This document shows, one piece after another, positions 44,531 to 55,800 of a stretch of DNA of 64,000 nucleotides. Each line of letters starts with the position of its first letter. Positions within the stretch are counted from its first letter, which is position 1. The position numbers and the translations under genes are program-made. The DNA comes from Schistocephalus solidus (taxonomy: Eukaryota; Platyhelminthes; Cestoda; Diphyllobothriidea; Diphyllobothriidae), in the NCBI GenBank assembly GCA_017591395.1, contig WEDG01000464.1, forward strand, positions 124,001 through 188,000. The letters are read 5' to 3'. A model generated the notes under the pieces. The model did not search any database. It was not told the DNA's origin and saw only the letters and a program-made list of their open reading frames with translations.

Positions 44531-45292
44531 TTAAAAGAAGTGCTGGACTGATTCTATCTTCTTTCGTTCACTAGCGTGCAGAAGACTAAATAGAAACGAG
44601 CAGTATTCCAGACTAGGCCTGACATACATTTTATAGAGGCTGATTCGAATTTTGACGGTTTTGAAATTTCTGAGAATAAACCCAGTAGTTTGGCGTGCTT
44701 TCGAGACAATCAGGGCGCAGTGCTCTGACAGATTAAGACTACTAGAGTATGATATGCCCAGATCCTTTATAACTCCGGGCACGTTTAGATCGTGACCATC
44801 TATGCTTAGGTGGGGCTGATGGTTGTCGCCAATAACCATCACGGAGCACTTTTGCCAAGAAAGTGAGAGGCGCCATGTGCGACACCACTGAGCGAAGGCC
44901 TGAAGATCCGTTTTTAAGAGCTCAAGCACGATGTTGCGATCAATCGGTTTATATCGATAGGCAACTTTTAAATCGTCAGCGTACAGAAAGGGCCTACCAT
45001 ACTGAAAACAATCAGGAACATCGTTGACAAAGAGGCAAAATAGAAGCGGGCCGAGCACGCTGCCCTGAATAACTCCGCTCCTCACATGCGTGGGGTTGGA
45101 GATAACATCAGAAATTTTAACCCGTTGTGCGCGAGCATTCAAATAGGAAAATATTAAGTTCAGAAGCTTGTTACCTATGCCGAAGGAGGCAAGTTTCAGC
45201 AGTAGGAGATCATGGTCAACACGATCAAAAGCCTTAGTGAAATCGAAGTAAACGGTGTAAATTGCAAAACCGCTGTCTCTAGCTTGTAGCAC
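44531..45292 (-). pseudogene. Family D ORF2 reverse transcriptase (D4)
   Basis: 253 open codons nearly identical to D3 38100-38860: YFDFTKAFDRVDHDLLLLKL, VIQGSVLGPLLFCLF, FLYADDLKVAYRYKPIDRNI, WRLSLSWQKCSVMVIGDNHQ, VPGVIKDLGISYSSS. The same GFLEKGLVTLASS frameshift upstream as in D3 suggests that D3 and D4 share a recent defective master or were copied in trans. The frame ends at QHFF where D3 continues. Confidence 0.8.
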
Positions 45293-45569
45293 ATGATCGA
45301 AGAAAGAGAGCTGGCAAGTGTCACAAGACCTTTTTCGAGAAAACCATGCTGAGCCGCATTAAGTAGGTTATTTTCTCTTAGGTGACACATCATCTTTTCC
45401 TTGATCAAGGACTCGAAGATCTTCGAGACTGCTGGTAGTGTATTTATTGGTCTAAAGTCGTCCAATGACGTAGGTCGGCCGTGTTTCGGAATAGGCAGTT
45501 TGTGCGATTCCTTCCATAAAGTAGGGAAAGTTTCACTTTCAAGAGCAAGATTAAATATCTTAAATATCT

Positions 45570-46190
45570 TAGATCCAAACAGCTTAACTGCTGCCCATTT
45601 CGGAACCGCGTCTTCATTGTGACATGTTGGGTAAGAAACTCGTCATTTACCAACTGAAGTAATTTCTTTTCGAATGAATTTTCCGATCGCGAGCAGTACA
45701 TTGACACCCAATCGATATCGGGAGCGTTGAAATCTCCAAGTATTAATAAATTTTTGCTACGGCAGATTTGCTTTACCTCTGTGATGAGTGCTTCGTCCGT
45801 GTCCGTTCGCTGTCCTGGGGGTCCATATACCACGGCAATATGGAGGTCTGGTTGGTTTGGGACTTTCAGTTTACAACAAAGTATTTCGCAAGACGAGATC
45901 CTATTTGGCAAGGGCCCATCCGGAATGAAGTCAATGCCTTCTCGTATAAACATTGCGATTCCACCACCCCTACGTCCGTTTCTATCCATGCGGATAAGCT
46001 GAAAACCGTCTATTCGGACTCCTGTGTCTGCGATTTGTTCATTAAACATGTTTCAGTTAGAGCTATGAAGTCAGGTTGTAAATGGTCCACGACCAGTTTA
46101 ATTTCATCAATTTTGTTCAATAGACTCTGCACATTTGTGTACATCATTTTAATCTTGTTTCCTTGCCTTGACTTCTGAAGACTTTTAGTT
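45570..46190 (-). pseudogene. Family A endonuclease, 5' part (A2)
   Basis: 46190-46050 region: KIKMMYTNVQSLLNKIDEIK and VVDHLQPDFIALTETCL (Trp of TETW changed to Cys). 46049-45570: MDRNGRRGGGIAMFIREGID, QPDLHIAVVYGPPGQRTDTD (Arg of YRPP changed to Gly) and LLILGDFNAPDIDWVSMYC. A frameshift separates the two. The domain is then cut by D4; the SDH motif resumes at 43737. Confidence 0.75.
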
Positions 46191-46389
46191 CTTTCTTCCA
46201 CATGGAGATTTTTGCTGGATATTTCACAAGATATATCCAGTCTTCTGTCTGGGTTCAAATCTATAGGCATTTGGTAGGGCTTTTGACCGGCGTGGTTGCC
46301 GTCAATTTCACCGGATGTTACCATAAAAACGAGCGCACCGTTTTGACTATTTTGTTGTCTACTTTTTTCAAGTTTTGTTCCCCCTCGTA

Positions 46390-47066
46390 TTGACATCTTT
46401 TCAATTCTGCTACCAGTGTCCTCATTTTCATCCGATCGGTGGGAGAGTAATCCGGCTGAAAAAAAACTCCACGATGTTTCTTTCGTAGTTGGGACTTTCG
46501 AGAGAGCAATAGATATACCTGCTGTTAACTCCACAAAACGACTTTTAATGGTCTTGGTCGAACCTCATGCGTTTCATTTGTAACGAGAGGCCCCAATCGA
46601 AAGATCTTTTTGATGTCGACTGTCACACCAGTTTCTTGCGTATCATTCAATAAATTTTGGAATGTCAGCAGATCCTGTTTTACCTTTTCTTTTGGCGTTT
46701 CCCAGTAGCCTCTGAGACTCCCTGAACTACCAGACAAAATGATCTGTCAGGGAAAAAACTCGTTTCTGCATCCTGCTTTCTTTTAGTGATTGAAGGTTGA
46801 ATCATACCCTTTGATACAGTCTTTAATACTGTGTTCAAATTTGTCTTCATCGGTGAGCCTGTTGGTTCATTTGCAGACATCTCTATGGACCTTTCAAACA
46901 GCGTGAGTTCCCCTAACAATGCGTTTGCACGAATAGCACCCGGAAAACCTGAATTTTGGTTCATGGCATCCAGGTCTGTCGATAAGTCGTAGGCCACTTT
47001 TCCGCCATTACTTTGCTGGCTAACATGCCCTGCTTCATTGTTGTTCGATGGACATGTAAAGAGCAT
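46390..47066 (-). pseudogene. Family A ORF1, C-terminal two thirds (A2)
   Basis: 47066-46680 encodes SNGGKVAYDLSTDLDAMNQN and MSANEPTGSPMKTNLNTVLK. 46737-46525 encodes GSSGSLRGYWETPKEKVKQD and VDIKKIFRLGPL with RPRPLKVVL. 46509-46318 encodes QPDYSPTDRMKMRTLVAEL. The RRM-like segment is better preserved than in A1 and shows how the ORF1 pieces join. Confidence 0.7.
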
Positions 47067-47090
47067 GCTGCTGTCGCTCGTTACGAAGAG

Positions 47091-47580
47091 AGTTTAGTAG
47101 ATTTAGAAAAGACATGTGTCAGGTTTCACAAGAGCGGTCCGGTAAAAAGCCGTGTTGGGAAAAAGTAAAAAATTTGATTACTTATGCAAAAATCAGTAAT
47201 TTATTTTGCAATTAATTTTTCGAAGAGTTTAGCAAGAGAGGGCGTTTAATGAACACCGGGATGGTTATAAATGTCAGATCGGGAACCAGATTTACAAACT
47301 GGTATTATAATAGAAGTTTTCCGATAATCCGGGAAGAAACCGTTTTCAAGAAAGACTGAGAATAATTTGCTTAGTAGAGGTGGAAAATATCTTAACCATT
47401 TAATAAGTGAGCTTTGAGTGTTATCAGATCTAACCGAAGGTGAATTTATTTTTGAATACGTGAAGACGATAAAGTAGTGGTTGTTAGAAGTGAATTTGAA
47501 AGCAGATTAATTGAGGGAGCGAAACTAGTGTCAGTGGTAAAGTTGCTGGCAAAAAAGGAATAACCAATTCTGCTTAAATC
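47091..47580 (-). mobile_element. Family B LINE RT/linker fragment
   Basis: The reverse strand matches B3 4215-4720 (GACATGTGTCAGGTTTCACAAGAG, CCGTGTTGGGAAAA, then the linker end). It is truncated by the A2 start at 47090 and by the tRNA gene at 47582. Heavily decayed. Confidence 0.65.
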
Positions 47581-47581
47581 T

Positions 47582-47654
47582 TGCCTCCGGAGAGAATAGA
47601 ACTCTCGACCCCAGGTTTACTAGACCAGTGCTCTAACCACTGAGCTACAGAGGC
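47582..47654 (-). tRNA. tRNA-Thr (anticodon AGT)
   Basis: A 73-nt cloverleaf on the minus strand. The acceptor GCCTCTG pairs with CGGAGGC (one G.U), discriminator A. The D arm GCTC/GAGC includes the A box TAGCTCAGTGG. The anticodon loop is CTAGTAA with T33 and anticodon AGT. The T arm GAGAG/CTCTC has loop TTCTATT. Oddities: one T-T mismatch in the anticodon stem, and T57 in the T loop where a purine is usual. A T6 run lies about 26 nt downstream (47549-47556) as a possible Pol III terminator. It could be a recently decayed copy, but the fold is good. Confidence 0.8.
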
Positions 47655-47664
47655 TTCAACTATA

Positions 47665-48545
47665 TAATAACTTAAACCTGACCAAGTCTTCTGTCATTAC
47701 CTCCGTTCGTCTTCCTTATAGCCTAAGAAATTCTGCATTAATTATACCTCCTCCTGAATCCTCCACGAGTAAACGCTGCCTATTCTTTGCTTGTAGGTAT
47801 AGCTTTCTTTAGAATGACTTTCAAATTGAAATAAGTTAGTTAAATAGTCAATCTGCATTCAAACGAAGACTGCACATTTATCTTAACACTGCTTCTATTC
47901 AACTTTTATTTTTCTCATCTATCCAAGCCGCTTTCTCCATGACATGGAGAAAGGATAATGGGGAATTAAAGTGACCCTCTTGGAACTATTTTTTTCACAA
48001 CATCGAGTACACCAGGAACCATGATTTCTCCTTATACCACCAGTCATTCAAAAGACAAGTCATTCGGACGAACACAGTTTAAAATGCTGCCGTTTCGTTG
48101 GATACTAACCATCATCAGAATTCAATTCTGGACCCTAAGATGGTGAGGACCCAAGTTCACTGACGCCTTTGTTTCATGCGCCTTGGTGATCAAGAACAAA
48201 CCATATTGACATTTATTATCTCATTCTGAAATGCTAATGCAGTATTAACCTTCTCTACCACCTTACCGTATTTTCCTTAGCAGTTTTTTCTCCTATCCTC
48301 TATTCGAAAATGGAGGCCTACTGAACTCTGCCTCCATTTTCAAGGTAGGCAATTTTTCACTGCCTATTTTCTAGTTCACTTTTAATTTCAAAACATCGCT
48401 AACGGTTGCCCTCACAGGACAAGTTCCGCGAACATTATTAAATATTTGTACATGGTATCTGCACACATTGTCATAACTTTATTTCATTACTAATGTTTGT
48501 TGAGACAGTGCCTTGCCAGTGCTATCCAAATACAAATTCTAAATA
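47665..48545 (+). mobile_element. Family B LINE 3' fragment
   Basis: ORF2 tail (KPDQVFCHYLRSSSL-type sequence, then decayed FLWN.L region near 47800), 3' UTR with the U-loop hairpin and the terminal ACAGTGCCTTGCCAGTGC block near 48505-48530. Confidence 0.7.
48280..48364 (+). other. ENE-like U-loop hairpin (family B)
   Basis: GCAG, T6, CTCCTATCCT ... CAAGGTAGGC, AATTTTTC, ACTGC. The inner helix is weakened, but the apical AAATGGAGGC/GCCTCCATTT stem is a perfect 10 pairs here, where other B copies have one mismatch. Confidence 0.5.
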
Positions 48546-49490
48546 ACTGGCATATATCCACCACAGTCTTCTTTTCTTCTTGAGCTTCCTTTTTTTTTCC
48601 AATGTCACATACTCAGGTCAGGAGACGCACGAGTTCTTTTTAAGTATACAAAATTTCTCTACCAACTGCTGAATCAAGTTACTAATGTATAACCAGGTAG
48701 AGTTTGGGTTTGGCAAATGTGCAGAGCTCCAAGCTATCTCATTCAGTATTTCTTTCATTTTGGGATAATCATATTTCCATACAGTTCTCTCCCTAACTGC
48801 TCGACGTTCGGGTACAGAAAATGACTGTACTCCCAATCAAGAACGAAATGATCACTTCGTCCAAGGTATGCGTAAGAACTTAATGCGAGAAAGCAGTTGT
48901 CGTCTCTACCAATGATTAGATCCAAACCCTTTGACTGCTGCCCATTTCGGAACCACTTCTCCATTGTGAAGTGTTGGGTAAGAAAGTCGTCAGTTACCAA
49001 CTGAATTAATTTCTGTTTGAACGAATTTTGTGATCGCTAGCAATACATCGATACCCAATCAATTGCAGCATTGTTAAAATCTCCACGATAAATAAGTGTT
49101 TGCTACGACAGTTTCGGTTGACCTCCATGATGAGTGCTTCGTCCGTGTCCGTTCGCTGTCCTGGGGTCGATTTACTACAGCAATATGGAGGTACGGTTGG
49201 TATGGTACTTTCAGTTTGCAACTAAGTATTTCAGAAAATGTTTTCCTTTTTATCGAGGGCCCATCCGTAGCGTATTTCATGCCATCTCGTATGAACATTG
49301 CGATGCCACCAACCCTACGTCCAACTATCCTGACTTTTGGGTCTGTAATTTGCTCATTTAACCGTGTTTCCGTTAGAACTATGAAGTAAAGTAGCAAATG
49401 GTCAACGAAAAGTTTGATTTCATCCATTTTGTTGAATAGACTGCACATTTGTGTGCATCATTGTCATCGTGTTTTGTTCTCTCGACCTCT
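48546..49490 (-). mobile_element. Old family A LINE fragment (A4), endonuclease region
   Basis: Right to left: LFNKMDEIKLFVDHLLLYFI and VLTETRLNEQITDPKVRIVG (49448-49290), a broken GDFN region (about 49090), NGQQSKGLDLIIGRDDNCFL and YLGRSDHFVLDWEYSHF (49000-48790), WKYDYPKMKEILNEIAW (48770-48700). Diverged from A1/A2 by many substitutions, so an older insertion. Confidence 0.75.
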
Positions 49491-49875
49491 GAAGATGGCT
49501 TGTTGTTTTCCAGTCAATACCAGGAGCATTAAAATCCCCAACGACGAGTAGAACTTTCTTCTAACTGGTTTTTACAGTATATTTGAGAATGAGATCCTGA
49601 TCAGAAGGCTGATAAGGCAAACGGTACACAACCAACATCATCAGTGGTCTGGAATAATTAGCAGATATAACAATGCTTAATAGTTCCACATCTCGCGTCG
49701 TTCAAATTCGGTTTGAAATTTTCTCGTTTCTAAGACTTTTGATTTTTTGGCCAATAATATGTGCACAAGTCAGGTCTCGATGAAAGAAGTTGACATTCTA
49801 TGAGCTATCTTCCGGGTTAAATAGGGTCAACAAGGGCTATGCCCATAACACTCAATATATACAATATACACACAG
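49491..49875. other. Mixed repeat debris
   Basis: 49500-49570 encodes on the minus strand a LINE-type VVGDFNAPGIDW endonuclease remnant. 49690-49790 matches the dispersed repeat at 5505-5600. No gene is supported. Confidence 0.4.
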
Positions 49876-50445
49876 ATGTGGGCATGTGGACAACTGCGAA
49901 TTCGATGTTCTCAGAACACTGTAAGAAAGCAGTCCAGAAGGCAACAGACATGCGTTTATAATATTTCCCCTAATCTCTTCAGAAAAGCCTTAGGCGTCTT
50001 CGTGCGAACAAATTTAGATTACGGAATACCAGCCAGGACACCGTTGATGAAGAAAGATTTTGACCTCCTCGAATAGGTGCAACGGAGCGCAACGAAGATG
50101 GTTTAAGTTCTTAAGGCTTCTTCGTACCATGACATATTGATAAAAAACTTAACTTTATTACAGGACTTTAGGGTAAAGCCTGCTCTGGGCATTCCAGATT
50201 ATCCGGGGCCATGATTCCTCCCTAAGAGCGGAGGATCTCTTTGAGTTTGCCTGCAAAACTCACCAGCATGGTTATCCCTACAAGGTCAATAGCAAACAAA
50301 CGCGATCGAACCTTAGAAAGTTTTTACTCAAACAACGAGTGGTACAAACTTGGAGCTCGTTGCAAAGCGAGATGGTTACTGCCAACAGCATTTCTGATTA
50401 TAAAAGAAGGCTTGAAACAGACGACTCCTACAATATGATTACTTA
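49876..50445 (+). mobile_element. CR1-type LINE RT tail fragment (family G-like)
   Basis: SPNLFRKALGVFVRTNLDYG, then VQRSATKMV after a stop, then VVQTWSSLQSEMVTA and DYKRRLETDDSYN before the stop near 50441. It corresponds to 20-480 of the fragment at the window's left edge and is heavily decayed. Confidence 0.6.
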
Positions 50446-51130
50446 AAGTTAGCCTTGTAAAATATTTTGGGTTCTATCTTTCACACGTCCGCCTATATCC
50501 GTGAAAATGCACTCAAAGTTATTTTGTGCTTTGACTCCAAAAAAATTTATATGTCCAAAATTTAATATTCCCTGTACGCATGAAATGATAAATTTACAGT
50601 AATTAGGTTCTCAAGTGTAAGGCCTGTAACCCTTATATATATATAGGCTTCTGACATCAGTCGGTGAACGGAGGAATATCTAGCAATCTCTGGGGCAGCC
50701 AATGCCCATACAATGCGGCACAGATTAATAATACAAGTTGATCGTGGGGATAGCTAGTGCATATCCTGGAATGTATTTTCGCGCCGTATGGAGGCCCAAC
50801 AAAAGGGGTAATAATCCCACTGACCTACTCCTATCGAGGACATCTGCGTTTTGCGGACGGAAACGGAAGCGTACCATCAAGCTTGCAAATGCATCTGCAA
50901 ATTTTGGCGTACAATACATTAAATCACATTCCTCTGTTCCTTTTTTCGAGTCTATATGTCCATGTCATTGACTTTTTGTGTTGCCTTGATTTGCACATTT
51001 TTTTTCGTTTAACTGCAATTTTCGCTCGTGTCAACTAATCTGTCTCAAAGTTTTGCAGGAAATTTTATTTTAATCCACTTTGCGTTGAGCTATTATTCAT
51101 CGCACTGGATTTTTCTAAAATTAAACATAT
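50446..51130. other. No gene recognised
   Basis: Only short open stretches without recognisable motifs. A short AT repeat (TATATATATA near 50635) is the only structure seen. Confidence 0.4.
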
Positions 51131-52165
51131 CTTCAATCAATGTTTCTGATATACGTAAACGACTGTCTGGATTGTCTGACATGCGAGAAGGTAATGTTCG
51201 CTGACTATTTGAAGTTATGGAACTCGATTGAAAAACCGGAGGATGCGCGAAAATTACAACAAAACTTAGATCGCTTGCAAACATGGTGTGATGAGTGGCT
51301 GCTGAACCTTAATCTTAACAAATGCCAAATAATCCGACTGCGGTCTAGTTCCAGAAGGCTGATTAGGTTTGAATACCAGTACTCCATCAGTGGTCACCAA
51401 ATCCAGGAGGTAAATATTCTAAAGGACTTGGGTATATGGATAACACCAACTCTCAAACCATCGTCACACTGTGCGAATATCGCAAAGAAAGCTATGTGTA
51501 TTTTAGGCGCAATCAGGAGGTCCTTCGTTAATTTTGACGGAGAGCTTTTTGGGCGCGTGTTTGGAACATTTATCCGGCTGGTGTTGGAATATTGCGTTCA
51601 GGCGTGGCGCCCTTGGACGAAACATGACTACGCTCTGCTGGAGAAAGTTCAACGGAGGGCAACGAAACTAGTCAGCGGATTGGAATGCCTACCCTATGAG
51701 GGCCGCCTAGAAAGACTTAAAATTTTTCCTCTCTCTTATAGGCAATACAGAGGGGATATGATCTTAGTCTTCAAACTGGTCAGAGGAGTTGATTGTGCCT
51801 CTCAGATGGCCAACTTTTTTGAATTGGCAAACATGACAAGTCTCCGAGGTCACCAACACAAACTGAAAAGAAATCACGCCAAACTTGAAGTGCGGGCCAA
51901 CTTCTTTTCCCAACGGGTGATTGACGAATGGAACAAACTGCCAGCCTCAGTTGTTCAGGCTGAAAGCGTTGAAATGTTTAAAAGAAGACTTGATGCATTT
52001 TTACTTGATGAACATATATTTAGTCGACAGCAATGATTGATATACTAAAACGACTATCGCCATGTAACATTTGCTTGTTTTGCTAGCATCTATCTGTAAA
52101 TAGGGTTTTCAAAGGCTCTGCCTATCTCCCTTATATATACTGAATTATACTGAATTAATGTAAGG
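51131..52165 (+). mobile_element. Family A LINE 3' part (A3), 5'-truncated
   Basis: Begins within the RT (MFLIYVNDCLDC) and runs to the ACTGAATTAT tail near 52160. Almost identical to the end of A1, but without A1's internal deletion. The AGGG...CTCCCT 3' UTR element lies at about 52097-52135. Confidence 0.85.
51140..52036 (+). pseudogene. Family A ORF2 C-terminal part, uninterrupted
   Basis: 298 open codons: LIYVNDCLDCLTCEKVMFAD, where motif C reads FADY instead of FADD (a catalytic Asp lost to Tyr), then LDRLQTWCDEWLLNLNLNKC, VNILKDLGIWITPTLKPSSH, VLEYCVQAWRPW, KVQRRATKLVSGLECLPYEG, RVIDEWNKLPASVVQAESVE and MFKRRLDAFLLDEHIFSRQQ-stop. It gives the intact C-terminus of family A ORF2. 5' truncation removed EN and most of the RT. 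Confidence 0.8.
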
Positions 52166-52358
52166 AAGCGCGCTTTATCTGCTAATCAATGTCCCTCTAA
52201 TTTACTATTCACTGGTGAGCGATAAGTGTTGGTTTGGTATGTTTATACGGAACCTTAAATGAATTCGTTATATTTTTTCGGAATCTGAGGATAAGAAACG
52301 AAGTTTAAAGAAAAGGAATTTTCAATTAAGGTGAATAATAAACAATTCTAAATCGCTT

Positions 52359-52539
52359 TCATTTTACTGCATAACAATCAAGGCGAACAAATCGAATTTC
52401 CTTGGTTTCGCCAATAGCTTGTTCTGGAGCAATGTGTAGAGTAGTATATGGAACGCCTGACATGTAAAATGTCTCAAACATAATCTCCACATACATTTCT
52501 CTCAAGTTAGCATCCAAATATCTGACCAAACACACGTAC
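52359..52539 (-). CDS. Candidate terminal exon of an unknown gene
   Basis: After a strong acceptor (CCTTCCTTCTGTTCAG) the reverse strand reads YVCLVRYLDANLREMYVEIM, FETFYMSGVPYTTLHIAPEQ and AIGETKEIRFVRLDCYAVK before TGA at 52359. The sequence looks protein-like and matches none of the LINE families here. The frame enters in phase 2. No upstream exon with a matching donor was found, and the neighbouring gene on the other strand starts at 52851. Unrecognised; it may be a pseudo-exon. Confidence 0.3.
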
Positions 52540-52850
52540 CTGAACAGAAGGAAGGCGAACCTTCCTACGTTGCAATTGCAACGTAGTGCACCCATGAAAT
52601 TTGGACGATCTTTGTTAAAACAGTTGAAAATACGACTATGACTGACTTCTGTATACGAAAACGATCTGTCTGGCTGGTGTAATCAGGCATATTTACACAG
52701 TGACCGACGGGGTGTGTAGCGTTGTCAGCAGCAAGTTGGGAGGGCACGCTGCTGACGGTAGGAAACGGGATTGGTGGGCAATAAGTCGAGGAGTGTAAAT
52801 TTTTGTGGGTAGGGAGAGGCATTAGCCGCCCACTCCCATTCTATTTCCGG

Positions 52851-55800
52851 ATGGGAGTTGAATGGATTGGATTTGTCGACCCACTTACAAAAACGCCTAG
52901 ATGTCATGGCATCGTAACGTGGCTGACTAGGACCTACGTCGCCAATCAACTTCTGGCCCCATTCGTACCACTAAAGCCGGAAGTCGATTTGGAGTTAGCT
53001 GATGGCAAACAAACGTACTACACTAGTCACTGCATTGAAAATCGCTATTTGTACGTTCGCGAACTTTACCCGATGATAAGTCAACGGGATAATTTTCAGG
53101 CAACACAGAGCCGTAAGTAAATCCTGAGGCATGCGGACTGTGAAGGGACAAAAAATATACGGAAGAGCACACTCGTCAACATGTATGTCACAGATTTAAC
53201 CCTTTGATAACAGTGTAATAGCCTCTGGCTAGCCCTACGCTAGCAGCCCAGATATGCGTGGTTGTATGCGGTTACTGATTTGATTGGTTGACGGAATAGC
53301 TAGCGCGTGTAACTGGATCTTACTACCCAATTCCGCCACTGGCGATAATCATGCAAACAGCCTGCTGGACAGACTGCGCCTGGAAGTACATACGAACGAG
53401 TCTGTCAATCACGAAACTAGCCGTAGGAGCTATCTCAGTCACTAACAACAGAATGCGGATTGCGGCGCATAAGTCTGTCAATTAATTCATGGGTTTGTGA
53501 GTAGAACGAATTGCATCACGTTGATCGAAAGCTCATGCCCGAGTAAAGACTGGAATAATATAAGTGAGGGCGCTTACATTCGTATGCTTAGCAGCCTTCA
53601 TACTGGTCAAATCATGGGCTTAACGTTAAAAAAACAAGAGCTTGGTCGAACTTTGCTCCTGATCAGGAGAGAACGGACAGCTTTTTGAGTCTTATTTGTT
53701 GTCGCGCGAGGTAGAAACAATGCCGGCTTCAGAATCGCATATGCTGGTGGGCATCTGCCCGTCCTCCATAGCATCAGAGGACCCTTCGTGATACCACAAT
53801 CAACATAACGTTCTGTTTGTGCCGATAGTCCATTCGAGAATCCTTTATTTACGAGTGACGGATTGCGTCCACCGAAACCCAATCCTATTCATCCATAGTG
53901 GTTTGGTGGCCGTTCTGTGAATCCTGCATACATGCTTTGCCTCAGATGGTAGCATTAATTTTTTGTCACACCATGGTTTGGCACATTTCGAGTTCGAAGA
54001 ACGCTATTGTCTTCATTTCAAAATATCGATCCAGAAAGAATTTTTACTGTTTGCCGCTGTCCAGTTTTATCACCCCATTTGTTTAAATGACAGCTTATTA
54101 TTTTCCTCGTTTCCATTACTTTTTACTTTTTTTATTGCACAATGAAACTGCATTCAGAAAGAAGTCACTTCTGTTTTCTCCAGTAAATGATATCAGCCAC
54201 GCTTGAATACGAACAAGTGGTCGAGACATGTTTACGCTTAATACAGAACCAAATTGCATGCCGACACACCTTTTACGAGTTTCCTAGCGAGAACGTTGAT
54301 GCTGTATTTCAAAGTGGATATTTATGTTGCCACACGCCAGATGACTCAACGAGTCCTAAAACGCCGCTCCGGCTGGATGAGTTGCCCACTTTCAATGTTC
54401 GTTCCCCGACTGAAACTAATTATATATGGAGACTTTCCGCCGCAAGTCTTCACTACATCCCCCGTGCCTTCCCAGACGCTGCTACTACAGCCCTGTTTGG
54501 CATATGCATACCTATAACCGGCTCTCATGACACCTCAGGTTTCAGCGTCGACGTGACCGTAGAACCACCTTTGCCAACCTCTTTGTGGAGATCGATAGTC
54601 ATAACTCTGCCCGAAATAGATACGCTTTACCTCGTGGCCATCACCTCGACCAATCTCCTTGAGGTGGCTGCATCCCAGAGTGGGTCCGACAGACTTCTAC
54701 TCCACTTAGCCATTAATCATCACCGTGGTGTCGGATGCACTGAACGTGTGCTGCTTCCGTGTCCACTGATACTTTCTTTACTCCGGCTCCTCATGGGTGA
54801 CTACGATCCGCCCCTCAGAGGGGCCGATGCCAGTACCATGTTAAGGTGGACAGCGATTACGGGTGCTGTGAATCCATGCTTACTCTCGCTGCAGCCTACA
54901 TCCTTGACACCACATTCCGTGTCATTGGCTCCTGCGTTGGAATTCTTGCTGCATAACCACGAATCAAACTTCAAAAAGTGGACGTGGCTATCAAAAGGCC
55001 TCCTGATGGGTTGTTGCACTCGCGTACACGAACAGGACAACCGTGCGTTACTCCAGCTCCTTGTTCCGTAAGTTTCAAATTGCTGTCCGATCCCATTATG
55101 ATTTATGTGGCGGTTGCTTGCATTCGATATATGGCTTGCAGTTTGATATTACCAGGCGACCTTTCATTTGGTGACCCGTCCTTCAATTTATTGGTTCTCT
55201 GTACTGAAATTATCTGGGTTTGTGTCATCAAGAACGAATGATCTGGAATGGGTCTAACTTTCCTTGTTTGCTGGTTTTACCTTTATTAGAAAGTACCGTT
55301 TTGCGATTGTCCGAAGAAGTTCAGCATTTTTGTAGAACTGGTGGTTCGAATAAGAGCGAATGCCCACCCAGTGCTTAACACTCATTGCAGATCGATTACC
55401 GTGGACAGCCAGATAAAAATATGTTACGGAATGGATTTTAACCACGAATTTCAGATGCCCTACCAACAGACCCATTCGTGTAACCGTGACTGGCAAGTCT
55501 CCAATATCTTGCTGACCTCCAGAAGGGGCATATTTGCCTCAGTCGGTGTGACACGAAAACGTGAAATAGGAAATTAGAGAGCCGCATCGAGGGGGCTGCG
55601 ACTATTGCATGCCTTATATTGAATAGTTAGGTAAGTTACATCTGCTGTTGCACAAACAGATTGTTTATGTGTACTCACAGGCCTTAGTGACTGAAAATAT
55701 GACTGGTATCATCGTGGTGGGTGTCACACCTCACAAGGCAGATATTTTATGTTAATGCAGACCCATAGGTTATATGACTGCTACTATAGGATATTAGTGC

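Larger units (their letters stand above)
43782..45570 (-). mobile_element. Family D LINE copy (D4), nested in A2
   Basis: Reads from RT N-terminal sequence (FDDFRPINTLPAVSKIFESL, 45465) through a 253-codon RT (45292-44531, with FDFTKAFDRVDHDLLL and FLYADDLKVAYRYKPID intact) to the C-terminus, 3' UTR and (AAAT)n tail at about 43782. The host EN sequence is continuous across it in A1 (CTCTACTAATGATTAGATCC); here about 3 bp is missing and no clear target-site duplication exists. The 5' junction carries a repeated GATATTTAA. Confidence 0.85.
41430..47090 (-). mobile_element. Family A LINE copy (A2), interrupted by D4
   Basis: Right to left: ORF1 (47066-46390), EN (about 46190-45570), then the D4 insertion (45570-43782), EN end and linker (43770-43140), RT (43150-42071), thumb and C-terminus (42105-41541), and a 3' UTR to about 41430. 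It is 5'-truncated at 47090. Identity to A1 is high and most frame breaks differ from those of A1, so the two can be read against each other. Confidence 0.85.

Noticed and set aside
45444..46049. 201-codon open frame running from family A endonuclease into RYLRYLILLLKV...
   Set aside because: A chimera of A2 endonuclease and D4 insertion sequence; not a fused protein.
50738..51038. Overlapping open frames of 77 and 93 codons
   Set aside because: No motif, no matching splice sites, hydrophobic runs from T-rich sequence; chance frames.
1..52165. CRISPR-like or bacterial operon structure
   Set aside because: Repeats are irregular, long and transposon-derived; there are no regularly spaced direct repeats and no ribosome-binding-site/operon organisation.
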